The notes beneath the pieces are model-generated. The model did not search any database, was not told where the DNA came from, and worked only from the letters and a program-made list of their open reading frames with translations. 46,872 nucleotides of DNA from the NCBI GenBank assembly GCA_003693705.1, contig RBZT01000850.1:1-46872 (forward strand), given 5' to 3'. This document shows, piece by piece, positions 31,732 to 42,970 of the stretch. The number at the start of each line of letters is the position of its first letter. The stretch's first letter is position 1. This stretch comes from Polymyxa betae (lineage: Eukaryota; Endomyxa; Phytomyxea; Plasmodiophorida; Plasmodiophoridae). The position numbers were made by a program, and so were the translations under genes.

Positions 31732-32419
31732 GGCTATGCTTCACGATTAACTTCGCCTAATTGCATAAGTTGGACGACTCTTGGAATTTGCACAAGGCCA
31801 GCGAGTCGCCAATCTGGCTCAGCTTGCTGTCAACTGGAGTTAGATATGCCGGATAGATTAACTGTGGCTTCAAGAAAACATTGTTACAATTGAAAGTTAA
31901 GAAATGGTAACCAGATGGTCTTGAAAATGAATCAGAATCGCCCCTTTGAATTTAAGTAATTCGCTACTGCAGAAAACCCTTTGCCAATACCAACAATCGC
32001 TTGCTTTTTTGATAGCAAGCGCTACCATCTTGAGTGGTGTTTCGAGCTACACAGATACACTAATAGAAACAGTCTCATAGACAACTGATGATATACTGCA
32101 ATCTTCTGATGGTTTGTAAAATACTTGACATTGTGCAGAGCCGTGAGCTTGAGGACAGAGACTCTTGTGATGACTCTGAACTAAAAGATCTGATTGCTAA
32201 TCGCTGGCTTGCCTAGTCAAGACCGACAGCCAAATTTCAAGCAAAAGATTGACGCCAGAATTTGATGACTAAGCAGCCAAGCGGAGATCTAGAAATCGAT
32301 ATCTTGTCGTTAACTGAAAAAACATTATTTTTCAATAAGACAACAGCGAGGTTTTGGCAACCAAGACACTGACAACGTTTCAAATCTGACTTGAACTTCA
32401 CACTACTGTAATTATATAG
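31732..32419. other. Convergent intergenic region
   Basis: Lies between the 3' ends of RRP40 (plus) and the S1/P1 nuclease gene (minus). AT-rich, without long ORFs or recognised repeats. Confidence 0.5.
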
Positions 32420-33765
32420 TTAAAGATCGTATTCTTCAGAGGCGAAAATCATGTCCAGCAGATAAGCTAATCTCATCCCACCCGTGATGAGCTGACGCTC
32501 AACGATCTTAATAACGTGATTATAATAGCCTTCGCAAAGGTGGAACCCAGAAGCGATAGCTTGTCCATTTTCGTCAACGTATGCATAATCACCTGATCAT
32601 GGTTATCACCGAGCAAACAGCAATGAAACCCAAATAACGACAGCACGCCATAGTTTAGCTACAGACGTCGCTTACATGCCAAGAGCGCGGAGTCAGATGC
32701 CCAACGTTCGATGCAGATAGAGAGATCTTCGTCTTCACGGCAAAGTTCAATATCGTCGGTCGGCAGCTGCCAGAGATGCTCAACGTAAGCGTCCCGAGAG
32801 CCGTGAAAATCCAGAAGCATGCGTCGAGTGATCAGCTCGTGGTCCCAAATTGCATGCAAGTTGGTGCGTTTCCGACGACAAAACGATCCACGATAACCGT
32901 TGCCTCCTGAAATTAAGTTAGATGACCTTGACACAGAAACAGCCATAAAGCAACTCGTGAACCTCTGTCAGAATGAAATGCAACATGTAACGGCTGTAAT
33001 TTAAGAATAAGTTCGTGCAGAGACATAGCAAAAACCAAATGGATCAGATAACCGAAAGGGTATTGAAAGAAGGCAAAGAGAAAAGCAAATTATCAAATTT
33101 CACAGCAGAATACAAAGCAGATAATAAATCGAAAAAAAAAATGACGAAAGACTGGGCAGACCTGAACGATGTCGCCAACGAAATGAACCAGAAGCATGAG
33201 GTCTTCGGTTCGATTAAGAGAAGGCGATGGGGGCAACTGAAGGCGGCTGGTGTAGTTCGCGACCGCCCCGACAATGCAGTTAGAACCATCAGCGCAATCT
33301 AATGTAAAATTGAACGAGCATTTCCAGGCTGAGGTATCTGCATAATGCAGCTGTTGATTCCAGCGCCATCTTTGATCGCTTTTCACCTAAAGCAAATCCA
33401 TTCACGCCAAAGTTGTAGTGAAAGTTCACAAGAGAAATGTCTTAGCGAAAATTAGCAAATACGATACAAAAACTCGATTTAAATTATTATAGGCAGAAAA
33501 AAGCTTCTGACCCGATCTGCCCAGCTAGAAACTTTAACGAGTGATTTCATTGCGTCAGGAAGAAGCTTCCGACACCGTTCCAGTACGGCGGTTGACACAT
33601 TCCTGGAAAGGGTCGTTCAGAGGACAACTATCCGAGCAGAACACCGAACTTCTCAGCTAATGCTGCGATAATGACATGCCCTTTGTGTCCCCAAGCTTCA
33701 GCATCACAGAATAGAATAGAGTAGAGCACAAAGGTGAATAAACTAGAAGATACCCTAAGTGCCAT
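32420..33765 (-). CDS. Secreted S1/P1-type nuclease, copy A
   Basis: Six exons on the minus strand: 33,650–33,765, 33,512–33,602, 33,162–33,386, 32,963–32,993, 32,676–32,906 and 32,420–32,592. All splice phases agree, giving 288 aa. A signal peptide (MALRVSSSLFTFVLYSILFC…AEA) precedes Trp25, which becomes the new N-terminus. The nine zinc ligands of the S1/P1 family are all present: W25, H30 (AWGHKGH), D68 (WADR), H83 (QLHYADT), H137 and D141 (LVHFVGD), H147 (PLHVAF), H172 and D176 (NLHAIWD). Spacing matches P1 nuclease within about three residues. The C-terminus has CIERWASDSALLAC and ERQLITGGMRLAYLL. Such enzymes cut single-stranded DNA and RNA outside the cell or in vacuoles. It is tandem to copy B with the same exon plan. 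Confidence 0.93.
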
Positions 33766-34007
33766 CTGAGAGTTGTTCTTGATCTTTGAGTTTTTAACGG
33801 GGCTGTTCCATTCTGTAGAAGGTCGAAGATGTTATCGCATGCTAACATGATGGTGGTGCAGCGCCCCTTCAAAGCTTCAGGTCTCAGCATGGAGTTATCG
33901 TGAATGGCTGCGCAAGAAGATCAGGTTCTTGTGAACGCTTTTCTGTCATTACTAGGAGCTGATTGATATGGGATATGCAGAAGCTGCGTTCGGCTATGTA
34001 TTGGATA

Positions 34008-35230
34008 CTACATGACATCAATGGAGATAACATTATCAGAGTGGAAGGCGCGATGTAGCAGATAAGCTAATCTAGCTCCACCTACAATAAGTTGGCGTTC
34101 GACGACATTGATAACGTGATTATAGTATGGTTCGCAAATATGCAAAGGAGAATGCAGAGCTTGCCCGTTCTCATCCACATAAGCATATTCGCCTATTGAA
34201 TAGTTGGCAAAACATTTTGGAGAGAAATAAGAATAACTCTTACAGGCTAGAGAGGCGGAATCGGACGCCCAGCGTTCGATGCAAGCGCCGAGCTGATCGT
34301 CCTTAGTACATAGTTCAACATCGTCGGTCGTGCGCTGCCAAAGATAATCTATGTAGTCATTCTCGGAATCGTCAAAATCGCGACGAAGGCGACGCTCAAT
34401 CATGTCTTCATCCCAGATTTTATGCAGGTTGGTATGCTCGCCACAAAATTCGCCATGGTCTTCATTACCACCTGTAAAGAGGGTTATAAGGTGTGTTGTT
34501 CTCTAAGAAGAACCTTTCTAACCTCGATTCGAAGCGAATCCGACATGTAGCGGCTGTAGCATCGTGTCAATATCGGTATTTATCACTAAAATACGAGAAG
34601 AAGCATATTTTCAAAACGAAAAACAAAAGAAGTTGACAAAAGCGGAATGAGAGCCAACCTGAGCTAAATCGCCAACGAAATGGACTAAAAGCATGAGAGC
34701 CACAGTGCGATTATTGCTAGGCGACTCTGGCATCTGCAAGCGTTGGGTGTAGTTGGCGATAGCACCGACGACACAATTGCAGCCATCGGGGCAGTCCAGT
34801 GTCGTATTGTATGAGCATTGCCAATCAGGTGTATCAGCATAATGCAATCGCTCTGTCCAATGCCATTCGTGCGTGTATTTCACCTGAGACAACCCAGCTT
34901 AGCCATAAACTCTTACAGCGTAATAAAATCAGAAGACAAAACCAATTTCTATGAGGACAGAATCCAGGAACCCGAAAAAAATGAAATACCCTATCAGCGA
35001 AATTCGCGATTTCGGCAAGCGACTCCCCATAAGGAAGCAGGTGATGGAATCGGTCCAGAACAGTAGTCGATACGTTCCTGGGCAAGTTAACATCGAAAAA
35101 GCGTCTAACCAGCATAAAACCTTTCGGCTAAGGTGGCCACGACCCGATGTCCGACATCTCCCCAAGCCTGGACATTGCTAAGCAGAACTGCAGAGAGCAC
35201 GCAGATGATCGTTTGTGAGATCGACTCCAT
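34008..35230 (-). CDS. Secreted S1/P1-type nuclease, copy B
   Basis: Six exons with borders equivalent to copy A: 35,121–35,230, 34,990–35,077, 34,659–34,883, 34,523–34,553, 34,244–34,471 and 34,008–34,192, again 288 aa. Signal peptide MESISQTIICVLSAVLLSNV…A, then Trp23. Ligands are W23, H28 (WGDVGH), D65 (FADR), H80 (RLHYADT), H134 and D138 (LVHFVGD), H144 (PLHVGF), H168 and D172 (NLHKIWD). Substantial divergence from copy A in the spacer between PLH and NLH and at the C-terminus (HSDNVISIDVM) points to an old duplication. The last intron (34,193–34,243) is 51 nt, without a stop, so retention would add 17 residues in frame. Start chosen for the signal peptide. Confidence 0.93.
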
Positions 35231-36957
35231 CAATGATGACACGATGACTTTATCCTATTCGTAAGCCATCTGATAAACACCGTGATCCACTGCCTGCCAT
35301 CATGACAGGTAACAATATTTTATGTTTGTTGCTGATGTAGGCTTCAGGTCATGTCCGATTTGATAGTAGGAAGAGCAAATACAGCTGCCCGCTTGCTAAG
35401 CCAGTTGTTAGAAAAGCTAGGAACGAATCTTAATGCCAAGTTGACATTCTGAAAAAATGTGTATTAGTGTAAAAAACGGAAGGGAAAAAAATGTGAGGAA
35501 AAACCAATAAAAATGTTTGGCGTTTTGTGAAATCTTTCGAAGATCTGCGCAATTTGATCAGTATATGAAGATGTCATTAAAGTCACTCATTTAAAACGCC
35601 GCAGCGGCATCTCGCTCGGCTTCGCGCTCCCCATTTCGTTCGATATCCACTGGTTGCTGTACATGTTGAGCAGTATCAGCTTTGGTTTTCTCGAATCGAT
35701 CAAGTCATTCTTGCATGATGAGTTTGGCTCACCATTGAATTAGAACGCATCTTGCAATCCTGCATGTTTAAAAGCCTCAGATGTAGCCTTATCGGTAGTG
35801 ACATCTGTGGAAGAGAGCATGCTACATTCTACCTCCTTTGTTCAACTTTGAAAAATAATACACTCCCTCCTTTGTCCAATTAAAAAAGCATATTCGAAGT
35901 TTATTGAGAACACATCCTTTTCATCATAATTTAACGTAGTTACTGAAACCTCCACGATGGTCATCTCAAACGATTCCCATATTCATATAAGCGAGCCCTG
36001 ACCATAACAAAGATTGATGCATCTCTGTGTCAAAGACTGTTCGCTTTGTCGAGTAAACTCGGGTTCTCATCTGGGCATCACATCGTACGTTCCAGCGCCA
36101 ATGAACATCCCCAAGTATCGCTTGAGACAGGAAGATGGTGCCAATTTCAGCCACTACAACTTTATTCTTGGCTATGACATACCCAATGCTTGAACACTCT
36201 TGTCTATCAAGAAGCTCGAGAGAGAGTAAAATGAGAACTCAGCGCAGCCACCCCAAAGATCACATTCGCCTTTACAACTGCTTTAAAGTTTCAAACTCTG
36301 TATTTATTCACCATTCTTTCCTGTCTGGATGTGAACAGCAGCAAGGCCGAGGTTGCCAGAAGCGGCCCACCAGATTCTGAGCAGAAAGTCGATTTACAAG
36401 GAAGATTTTGAGGCGATGGTTTTCTTTTGGCGATTTGGACAAATATGCTGTATATCAAACCGTTCACTTTCTTTGTACCGTACTCTATCTTCAATCAGGT
36501 GTAGATTACTAATGTGTACTAGGTGATTAGTGTATGAGGAGGTTTTCTTAGAAGTGTTTTTCTTCGAAAGCACCTCTTCTTGAAACGAAATTGAAACTTC
36601 ATTGTATCTATTCAATTCGCGAAGCTTTGACGCATCTATATTTGTTCGAACGTAAGCGACCCCAGAGCACCATTACTGATAAACCGTTTATGTATAACCT
36701 TAGAACAACTGTGGACGACCCAGCTTAGCAAAAAATGGCTTGCCATTTGCCAATGCAATATCAGATAATCCAGAGGGTATGGGTACTTGTCTTTTTATTT
36801 CTTTTTAATTGAATAAATAGTTAGTCAAGAGGCTGGACAATGTGAAAGACAAATAAGTGAGAGATGAATCGTGTCGATTGAACAAGAAATTAATTCCCTT
36901 CCGCGCGGAATAGGCGATCATGTATCTCGCATTAGTCTTCACGCTGTCGTCGTCGTC
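35231..36957. other. Intergenic; weak exon-like fragments
   Basis: A minus-strand piece at about 35,607–35,690 (AQHVQQPVDIERNGEREAER, then stop) looks like a C-terminal exon of an unplaced gene. Another at 36,154–35,966 extends upstream as VIAKNKVVVAEIGTIFLS and ends NMGIV-stop. Frames between them are broken, so no gene model is offered. The 300 bases before 36,958 should contain the F-box gene promoter. Confidence 0.35.
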
Positions 36958-38175
36958 ATGTCATCCTCGTCTGATGTCAACAGTCTGAATACGATCCCGC
37001 CCAGCTGCCTCATCCAGATCTGCGAATTTTTGGGTCCCGGCTCCATCTTCGTCTTGGGTCGGGTCTCCAAGGCGCTCTATATCTTCACCCGGTCGCCGTC
37101 TGATCTGGCCCAGCTCGGGCGTATCTTCAACATCCCAGCGTCTGAGTCGGTCTGGAATAGCCAATTCCGTCATCGAGTCTCTATTCGCTCCGAATATCCT
37201 GACTGTCCCGAATCTACACTGGATCTGGATTCATGCCCGACCTCGAACTGTATTCGTCTGGGCTCATTCCCTCTGTTCCGTCCTTTTGAAAATTTCGACA
37301 CGTTCACCTTTCACGAAGGCTTTGGCGCCCTGCGTCGTAACAAGCTGCTGATTTTCAACGATAAACTCGAACACGTTCGGACGGTGGACTGGACCAACCC
37401 GATTTTGAATTCGCTGTCCCAAGGCCGAGGTTCGCCTTATATCTGTTCAACCCAAGATGGTGCTGTGATATTCGTCGAGCCAATGACTGGGGACGTTGTC
37501 TACTCGTTCAAATGCGAAGATGCTAAATTATATTCTGGAAATTATCTGCTGACTGTTTCCAAATCGAACATCAGCCTCATGGAGATCGACTTCGAATTAA
37601 AGCAACATAGCATACTGTGGACCAAGTCGTTCGAACTGTTCAAAGATTCCGAATTTCGTATGCGCGGCGACTATATCTTCCATTTCCGCGAATCCGAGCG
37701 AATGGTTTACGAGCTTACGATGCTAAACGCGCGAACAGGCGATATGCTCTGGCAGAAGACGATCAAAGGTGTCAAGATCAAGGCGTCGATGTCGCTGTCG
37801 CTCGTTACGGTCTGGAACATGTATGGAAGCGGTCTGCAGATTCGCCATTTTGAATGCGACTCTGGCGCCGATTATGAAAAGGACAACCAGCTTACAGGGC
37901 ACATTTTCCGACCCGGTGGCTGTGTCACAAGACCTCTTTTGGTTGGAGACGGATTCATCGCCGCCACCGTCCCGTTCATCCGCTCTGATCACAAGCTGGT
38001 CGTTGTCGATTTCCTGAACGGCACTATCTCCAAGGAGGTCGTCAGTGATCTGAACGAGCACCGAATCGGGATCGCATTCCGGGAGATGCCATTCGCTCCT
38101 GTTAAGATTAAGCTTTTCAGTTTCCAAGAGCTTCCCGACGATAATGTGAAGCAGACCGATCCCAGATTTGCATAA
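36958..38175 (+). CDS. F-box-like protein with propeller-like C-terminus
   Basis: Single exon, 405 aa from ATG 36,958. The frame is open upstream but lacks another ATG. Residues 12–50 fit an F-box: IPPSCLIQICEFLGPGSIFV then LGRVSKALYIF. F-boxes bind Skp1 in SCF ubiquitin ligases (family knowledge). The rest contains repeated β-type blocks such as GRGSPYICSTQDGAVIFVEP, MTGDVVYSFKCE, ARTGDMLWQKTI and RSDHKLVVVDFLNGTIS. They look like blades of a PQQ/Kelch-like propeller, although no exact repeat signature is certain. Such domains recruit substrates. The composition is clean and codon use is uniform, so I consider it an expressed gene. The second F-box-like gene downstream is not obviously a duplicate. 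Confidence 0.7.
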   Translation: MSSSSDVNSLNTIPPSCLIQICEFLGPGSIFVLGRVSKALYIFTRSPSDLAQLGRIFNIPASESVWNSQFRHRVSIRSEYPDCPESTLDLDSCPTSNCIRLGSFPLFRPFENFDTFTFHEGFGALRRNKLLIFNDKLEHVRTVDWTNPILNSLSQGRGSPYICSTQDGAVIFVEPMTGDVVYSFKCEDAKLYSGNYLLTVSKSNISLMEIDFELKQHSILWTKSFELFKDSEFRMRGDYIFHFRESERMVYELTMLNARTGDMLWQKTIKGVKIKASMSLSLVTVWNMYGSGLQIRHFECDSGADYEKDNQLTGHIFRPGGCVTRPLLVGDGFIAATVPFIRSDHKLVVVDFLNGTISKEVVSDLNEHRIGIAFREMPFAPVKIKLFSFQELPDDNVKQTDPRFA

Positions 38176-39614
38176 GCTTTTACTGTTGATATTGCCAATC
38201 TGTCATACATACTGTTTTGTGGTTTCGATAGGAGATTTCCTCTGCTTTATTGTCTGAATATAATCTAACCAAACTGAAATAATATATCAAATTGGCTCTA
38301 TTGCATTCTTCATGCCATACGAGATTTGAGATATAGTTGTTTCATGTTAGACGATCCTGGTTTGCAAATGAAACGAGAGGAATGGAAAGGATCTTGAAAT
38401 GGCACTCAGCTTAGGAGTTGCTCCCTATTACGATTTCATCGATAAAATGTTTGCTGCAGATCCGCCGTCTGTTTCTTTTGCGAGCGTTCCTGAAAGCGAC
38501 AATGAGCGCGCCCGTTCTTAAACGCCACATTCCCGTTGTCTATTCCTCTCGTTCCTGTCGACCGATGTAATTCAGATCGTCTAGCATGATCATTAGAATA
38601 GCCAGCATTGCCGGAAACTGGGTCTACAGGATTCTTTGTCGTTGGGAGACCAAACATCGCCTTTGTCTTTTACGATTACCGAAACAAGATCGCACTTGCA
38701 GTTTCGCCAAGCAACGTGGGCGACGCTAGATCAACCGAAGCATGAAAAGAGTTGCCAGTAGGTCTTCAAACGTCATAAGAAAACCAATCCGAAAGGTTCA
38801 AGATTGTCCGATTTTGATCGTTCTCTAAACGAAATTGATTGCCATAATGGAGGACGTTCAATGCAAATCGGTTAGGCCGTTTTTAATCAGCATTTCAAGA
38901 TCGAAATCTGCCATTCTGCACGATAAAAAAAGGTCGGCAAAAGTATGGCGGCTTAACATCTGGTAATGGAAACTGCACAAATCGGCAACAGACATCAAAG
39001 CTGCAGTCCTACGCACGTCTGAATAGCTGCCATGGACAGCATGTTATAGCGAGACTGCTCCTTTTGTTAATCTATGAATGCTCAATGACTAACGGGTGTC
39101 TTATCAGAGTGTTTAGTCACCTAATTGTTTCTTCAAAAGAACTTGGCCACAAAAAAAACAATAAAAAGTTAGAATGGCTGCGCCGGCGTAGCCACCTCAG
39201 TTGCTTCTTCATCTTGAACTTTTCTGTAAAGCTGCTACATGCTATAAAGGCGATCACGGCCTGACAATGGGTCGCCAGGCTTCGCTTTCTGAGGATCCCA
39301 AAATCTGCTAAAGACTGCTTGATATGCTAACAATGATTATTACGAGGCCTCCGATTTGAAAGCTGGCTTGTTGATTGAAGCTGGTTAACGCTTCATAGCT
39401 TCCTGGAGGTGCCGGTCGTTGTCGTCTTTGAAAATGGATTCACGAATCAGCGCAACGCTTCAGAAGCCTCCTCATTTACAAATGAATTGTAAGAATTGGC
39501 ATTTTCTGGGATTTCTTTTATCAAGTAGCTCTTATAAGTACGGTTGCTTGAGCCTTTTTTTCACTCTTGGCCATCAAAGAGCAATGCTGCATTAAACTTT
39601 GAGAACGGAAATCA
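38176..39614. other. Intergenic; degenerate OR fragments
   Basis: A small plus-strand ORF starts at 38,399 (MALSLGVAPYYDFIDKMFAA … RARS-stop). It is followed in shifted frames by SFLSTDVIQIV and ETRSHLQFRQATWATLDQPK, possibly a decayed F-box-type gene. A 66-codon ORF at 39,064 has no support. Confidence 0.35.
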
Positions 39615-39644
39615 TTGAGAAACCGATCAATAGCGTCTCAAATG

Positions 39645-39887
39645 AGAACGTTCATGCGTCTTCTGTACGTGGTCAATCGTTTCTTGATTTTATCTTTGGC
39701 GGCAGCGTTTATTTGCTCTTCAGGGTCGATTATGAATTTTTCGTCAATAATACGAAGTGATTTGAATTATAGCAAGAAAAATCGAAGAAGGGTCGTGTCA
39801 GCCCATTTGTCGGTTACATCAACAATCGTCATCAGGTTAGATATCAAGAAAGATGATGACGCTAAGGTTTCGATTCGCTCATCGTAA
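39645..39887 (+). CDS. Small candidate secreted/anchored protein
   Basis: From ATG 39,645 (MRTFMRLLYVVNRFLILSLA…) an ORF of 80 residues begins with a signal-peptide-like hydrophobic stretch ending AAAFICSSG. A Ser/Lys/Arg-rich remainder follows, then a stop. It could also start at 39,615. No family is recognised. It lies 74 bp upstream of the F-box-like gene, so it may instead be part of that gene's promoter region. Confidence 0.3.
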   Translation, partial: RTFMRLLYVVNRFLILSLAAAFICSSGSIMNFSSIIRSDLNYSKKNRRRVVSAHLSVTSTIVIRLDIKKDDDAKVSIRSS

Positions 39888-39960
39888 TTTATCTCATTTG
39901 GAATTGATGCTTATCGGAGGGCACAATTCATGAATCTGCCACAGCTTCGTTAAGGCCGTC

Positions 39961-41168
39961 ATGTTGTCGGATCTGCCCGTTGCTTTGCTCGTCCAGATCG
40001 CCTGCCTCTGTGATCTGCGAACTGTCCATCAGCTGGCGCTGTCGTCTCCGCTTTTCTCTCGTCATCTGCAAACACAACTCCAAATGATGCGGCTATTTGG
40101 TCCAGCACCATTGGCTGCTACAGATCCAAAAATAATCCTCGACTTTATCGATAATTTGGCGATGAAAATCCAGCCCAATCATCAGCTACATTCGTATTTG
40201 CGGAATATTGTTACCATCCAAAACGTTCTCAGGATCCTCGATAACATTCTGCCAGAATGTCGCTATCCGAAAGCTATGCATAATCTCATCCATGATCTGA
40301 AACTGGAACAATTCGCGGAGATGGCGCCAGGCGTACTGGTTCATGTGCTATCGCAAGAAGAGGCGTTGACGAGTGTCGTGCTAACGAACCTTGAACACAC
40401 AAGAACCATTGTCTCGCCGATATTGCGTCTGCCGATCGATATCGAACAGAAAGTATTTGATTTTCTGATGTCGTCGTATCTGCAGAGATTTCAATCCTCT
40501 TTTGTCGATTGGATTCGTCCAGAAACCGAATTTATTCGAGAGTTGTTTTCTGAGACAGTTCTGCGCCTTTTTGCTGAGATTTCTACTACTTCTTCAGACA
40601 TCCGACCGGTAGAGTAGAGATTGAAATTGTCAAAGACATTAACCTCCTCTCATCACTCGTTCGAACTGGATTTCGCCCGAATCTCACTCAGTATTGCAGT
40701 AGTCTCTATATTTCGGGCCCAACGCCATTACCGCTGAAGGTGCCTGCTGCTGAATTCGAAGAGATTATGCCATTTTTCTGCCCGTTGTCATCAACGTTAT
40801 TCCCGAAAGCGTTTATGTTCGACCAACAGCAAAAGAAGAGAGAGAAGGTAGAATTTGAAGTCCCATTATATGATATGGACTTCCAAACGCTGATAAATAA
40901 AATGAAATCTGAACTGCCAAACATCCATAAAGATACAATGTTAAGAAAGCTTCGAAATAAACTAAAAGTGATAACGGGCAATGATAAAATGGTAATCCAT
41001 TCGCTACGAATAGTTTATGCTTACGTGATGTATGAAGAGAGTGATAAGACGACTTCCTTTCCGACATACACACAGCGCCTTCTTGGTCAGGACCATTCCA
41101 CTACATCCGTCCGCCTCCATTATCGTCTAATTCAGCGGGAGTCGGACGCAGACTCCTGCACAAGTTGA
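39961..41168 (+). CDS. F-box-like protein, two exons
   Basis: Exon 1 is 39,961–40,541 and exon 2 is 40,598–41,168, with a 56-nt intron (GTTGTT…CTTCTTCAG) that restores the frame in phase 2, giving 383 aa. Without splicing the protein would stop at 218 aa. Residues 2–38 resemble an F-box (LSDLPVALLVQIACLCDLRT, VHQLALSSPLFSRHL). The rest is mostly helical in character, with a charged stretch DQQQKKREKVEFEVPLYDMD, and shows no repeat family I know. Likely an SCF adaptor (inference). The GTT donor type also occurs in the S1/P1 genes, which supports the intron. Confidence 0.6.
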
Positions 41169-41209
41169 ATTCGCAGTTAATTTAAAAGCCACCGCAAATT
41201 GCCATGTAT

Positions 41210-42018
41210 ATTTTCAGGGATTTGTGATCTGGATCAAACTTCATTCTCAAGATAACCAACCGCCCTGACAGTGTGATTAAGGGTAGACTTTCCAAAAGGG
41301 CTAATCATATATTGATCGCCACCGATTACGGCCAACAAAGGCCTGCATTGATAAAGCTGATAGCTGAAGCCCAGCTCGATTTTTTGACAACGGCATCCGA
41401 GCGAAAGGAGGCGATGGACATGGAAGTCATGACATGCACTTTTCTGGCTGGGAAATCGCATTCCCTGGTCCCATATAAATTAGAATCCCTGTACGAATTT
41501 TTAACGGTGCTGGATTGCGGGTTGGCGTGGGCGAATACAGAACATTGCTCATGCCCCAACGCTTGCAGATCGGCGGCAATGCCTTGAGTACCAGGGATTT
41601 GTAAGAATCAAGCAGGCGCTCCGTGTAATGCACCCAAATGGATTTATCCACATGGACGTTAACTCCGACAATATGTTCATGGACCACCAGTTGAACTGGT
41701 TTTTTAGGGGATTTCTCATGTGTTAGAAAGCGCGGCGATAAACTATTCAACTGGAAGAATCCCAACTTCCCATACAGACTGACGCGGAATATGAAAGCCA
41801 GGCCATCCATGATTGTCATCCAGCTCTGTGTTCTAGTTGCGGTCCAGTTGCAAAAGCACAAATTCCTGGAATTGATGGACACCGAGGAAGGACATTTCCG
41901 CCCTAAGAAGATTGTTGAACGGCAATCAACCATTAGACAGGAGAGCTTCAAAACGGAAGTCCTACAACTTTCCGCCCAAAGCCGTAATACAATCGAGAAT
42001 CTGGTCAAGAATCATTAA
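41210..42018 (+). pseudogene. Decayed protein-kinase-like gene
   Basis: Plus-strand frames together resemble a divergent kinase domain. The first frame (to about 41,515) has RPALIKLIAEAQ, like the VAIK lysine strand, and EAMDMEVMTCTFL, like the αC glutamate. A shift leads to GLRVGVGEYRTLLMPQRLQ (hinge-like). The next frame has MHPNGFIHMDVNSDNMFMD, matching the catalytic loop H-x-D-x4-N. A shift at the T6 run near 41,701–41,706 then gives WFLGDFSCVRKRGD, with DFS in place of DFG, and an open tail to 42,018. Three frameshifts mean it is dead or badly sequenced. The assignment rests on the catalytic-loop and DFx motifs. The 193-codon antisense ORF (42,008–41,427) is a shadow. Confidence 0.5.
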
Positions 42019-42302
42019 CAGTGCTGTGATATGTTATCGTGACCTTTTCTTGTGTATCGCATTTCATCCCTGTATAAACAAACCAAATGGTGTTTTAACC
42101 TTAAGACCCACGTGCGAGGTTAAAACCCCTTTTTTAACAAATATATTTCGATTGAAGTCAATAAAATAATCTGGAAACTCAGCGATTCGTTTGTATAACA
42201 TCACTACTATATAAATGGGATTCGTTTCAAATGATTTTCAATACCGATTTGACATTGTTGTTTTAGTATGTTCAGTCTCAACAATGGGGTCAACAACACC
42301 AA

Positions 42303-42521
42303 TTAACAGAGTAATCCGCAATAGGAAACACATATCTGAACAGCAGAGCAGCAATCATCATCATCATAATCAGAGTAATCAGTCGTAAAGGAAACATCTA
42401 ATACGACAGTCGACAGATCAACAATCATAGTCATCATCAGCATTAAAAGGATGAACTGCAATAGACTGGGCAGGAATATGATGGATAAAGAAGATAGAAT
42501 AACAGGGACTAAGAATGACAT
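42303..42521 (-). CDS. Small hydrophobic/acidic ORF
   Basis: A 72-aa minus-strand ORF starts MSFLVPVILSSLSIIFLPSL, continues hydrophobic, then has an acidic Asp/Tyr run (DYSDYDDDDCCSAV) and four Cys. It could be a tiny secreted or membrane protein. The Asp run comes from an ATC/TCA-type repeat, so chance is possible. No family recognised. Confidence 0.25.
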   Translation of the reverse strand: MSFLVPVILSSLSIIFLPSLLQFILLMLMMTMIVDLSTVVLDVSFTTDYSDYDDDDCCSAVQICVSYCGLLC

Positions 42522-42706
42522 TGTTTAATGGTTTAAAATTTTGAGTTAATAATAATTATATTAATGTTTTCTTCATACTGACCGCGATTGTGGAAATGAA
42601 GATGAACGTGAGTCAAAACGATATACCATCATGGTCAGTCGTCTGACTTGGTTCAGAGTTGAGAAATTAATTTTCATATATCTATATTGATATGATCTGT
42701 TCAAGA

Positions 42707-42895
42707 TTAGATTCGGACAAATAATGGTTTAATGTGGGCGACATATTGAGCGATGCCAAACAAATCTATCTGAAAGACCGCAGTGACCAAATCAGTACCT
42801 CGTCTTATTGGGCTTTCTTCTGATTCGATGAGACCCACACACTGCCCAAAATGAATGAAGCCAACGATACAAATAAGTACAACCAGTAAATCCAT
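42707..42895 (-). CDS. Small signal-peptide ORF
   Basis: A 62-aa minus-strand ORF begins with a convincing signal peptide (MDLLVVLICIVGFIHFGQCV), followed by GLIESEESPIRRG. GTACTG…TTTCAG within it could be a 29-nt intron, which would change the C-terminus. The family is unknown. It lies downstream of the unresolved gene at 42.97–44.3 kb, in the same orientation, and may be a separate secreted peptide gene. Confidence 0.35.
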   Translation of the reverse strand: MDLLVVLICIVGFIHFGQCVGLIESEESPIRRGTDLVTAVFQIDLFGIAQYVAHIKPLFVRI

Positions 42896-42970
42896 CTCGG
42901 AAAAGGATCTGGTCTAAAGTCAACAGTCTCTTAGCGGAACGAATCACAGATCAGCGTTCAATTACGTTTG

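Noticed and set aside
41427-42008. 193-codon minus-strand ORF
   Set aside because: It is antisense to the kinase-like catalytic loop and DFS motifs, which are more specific evidence for the plus strand.
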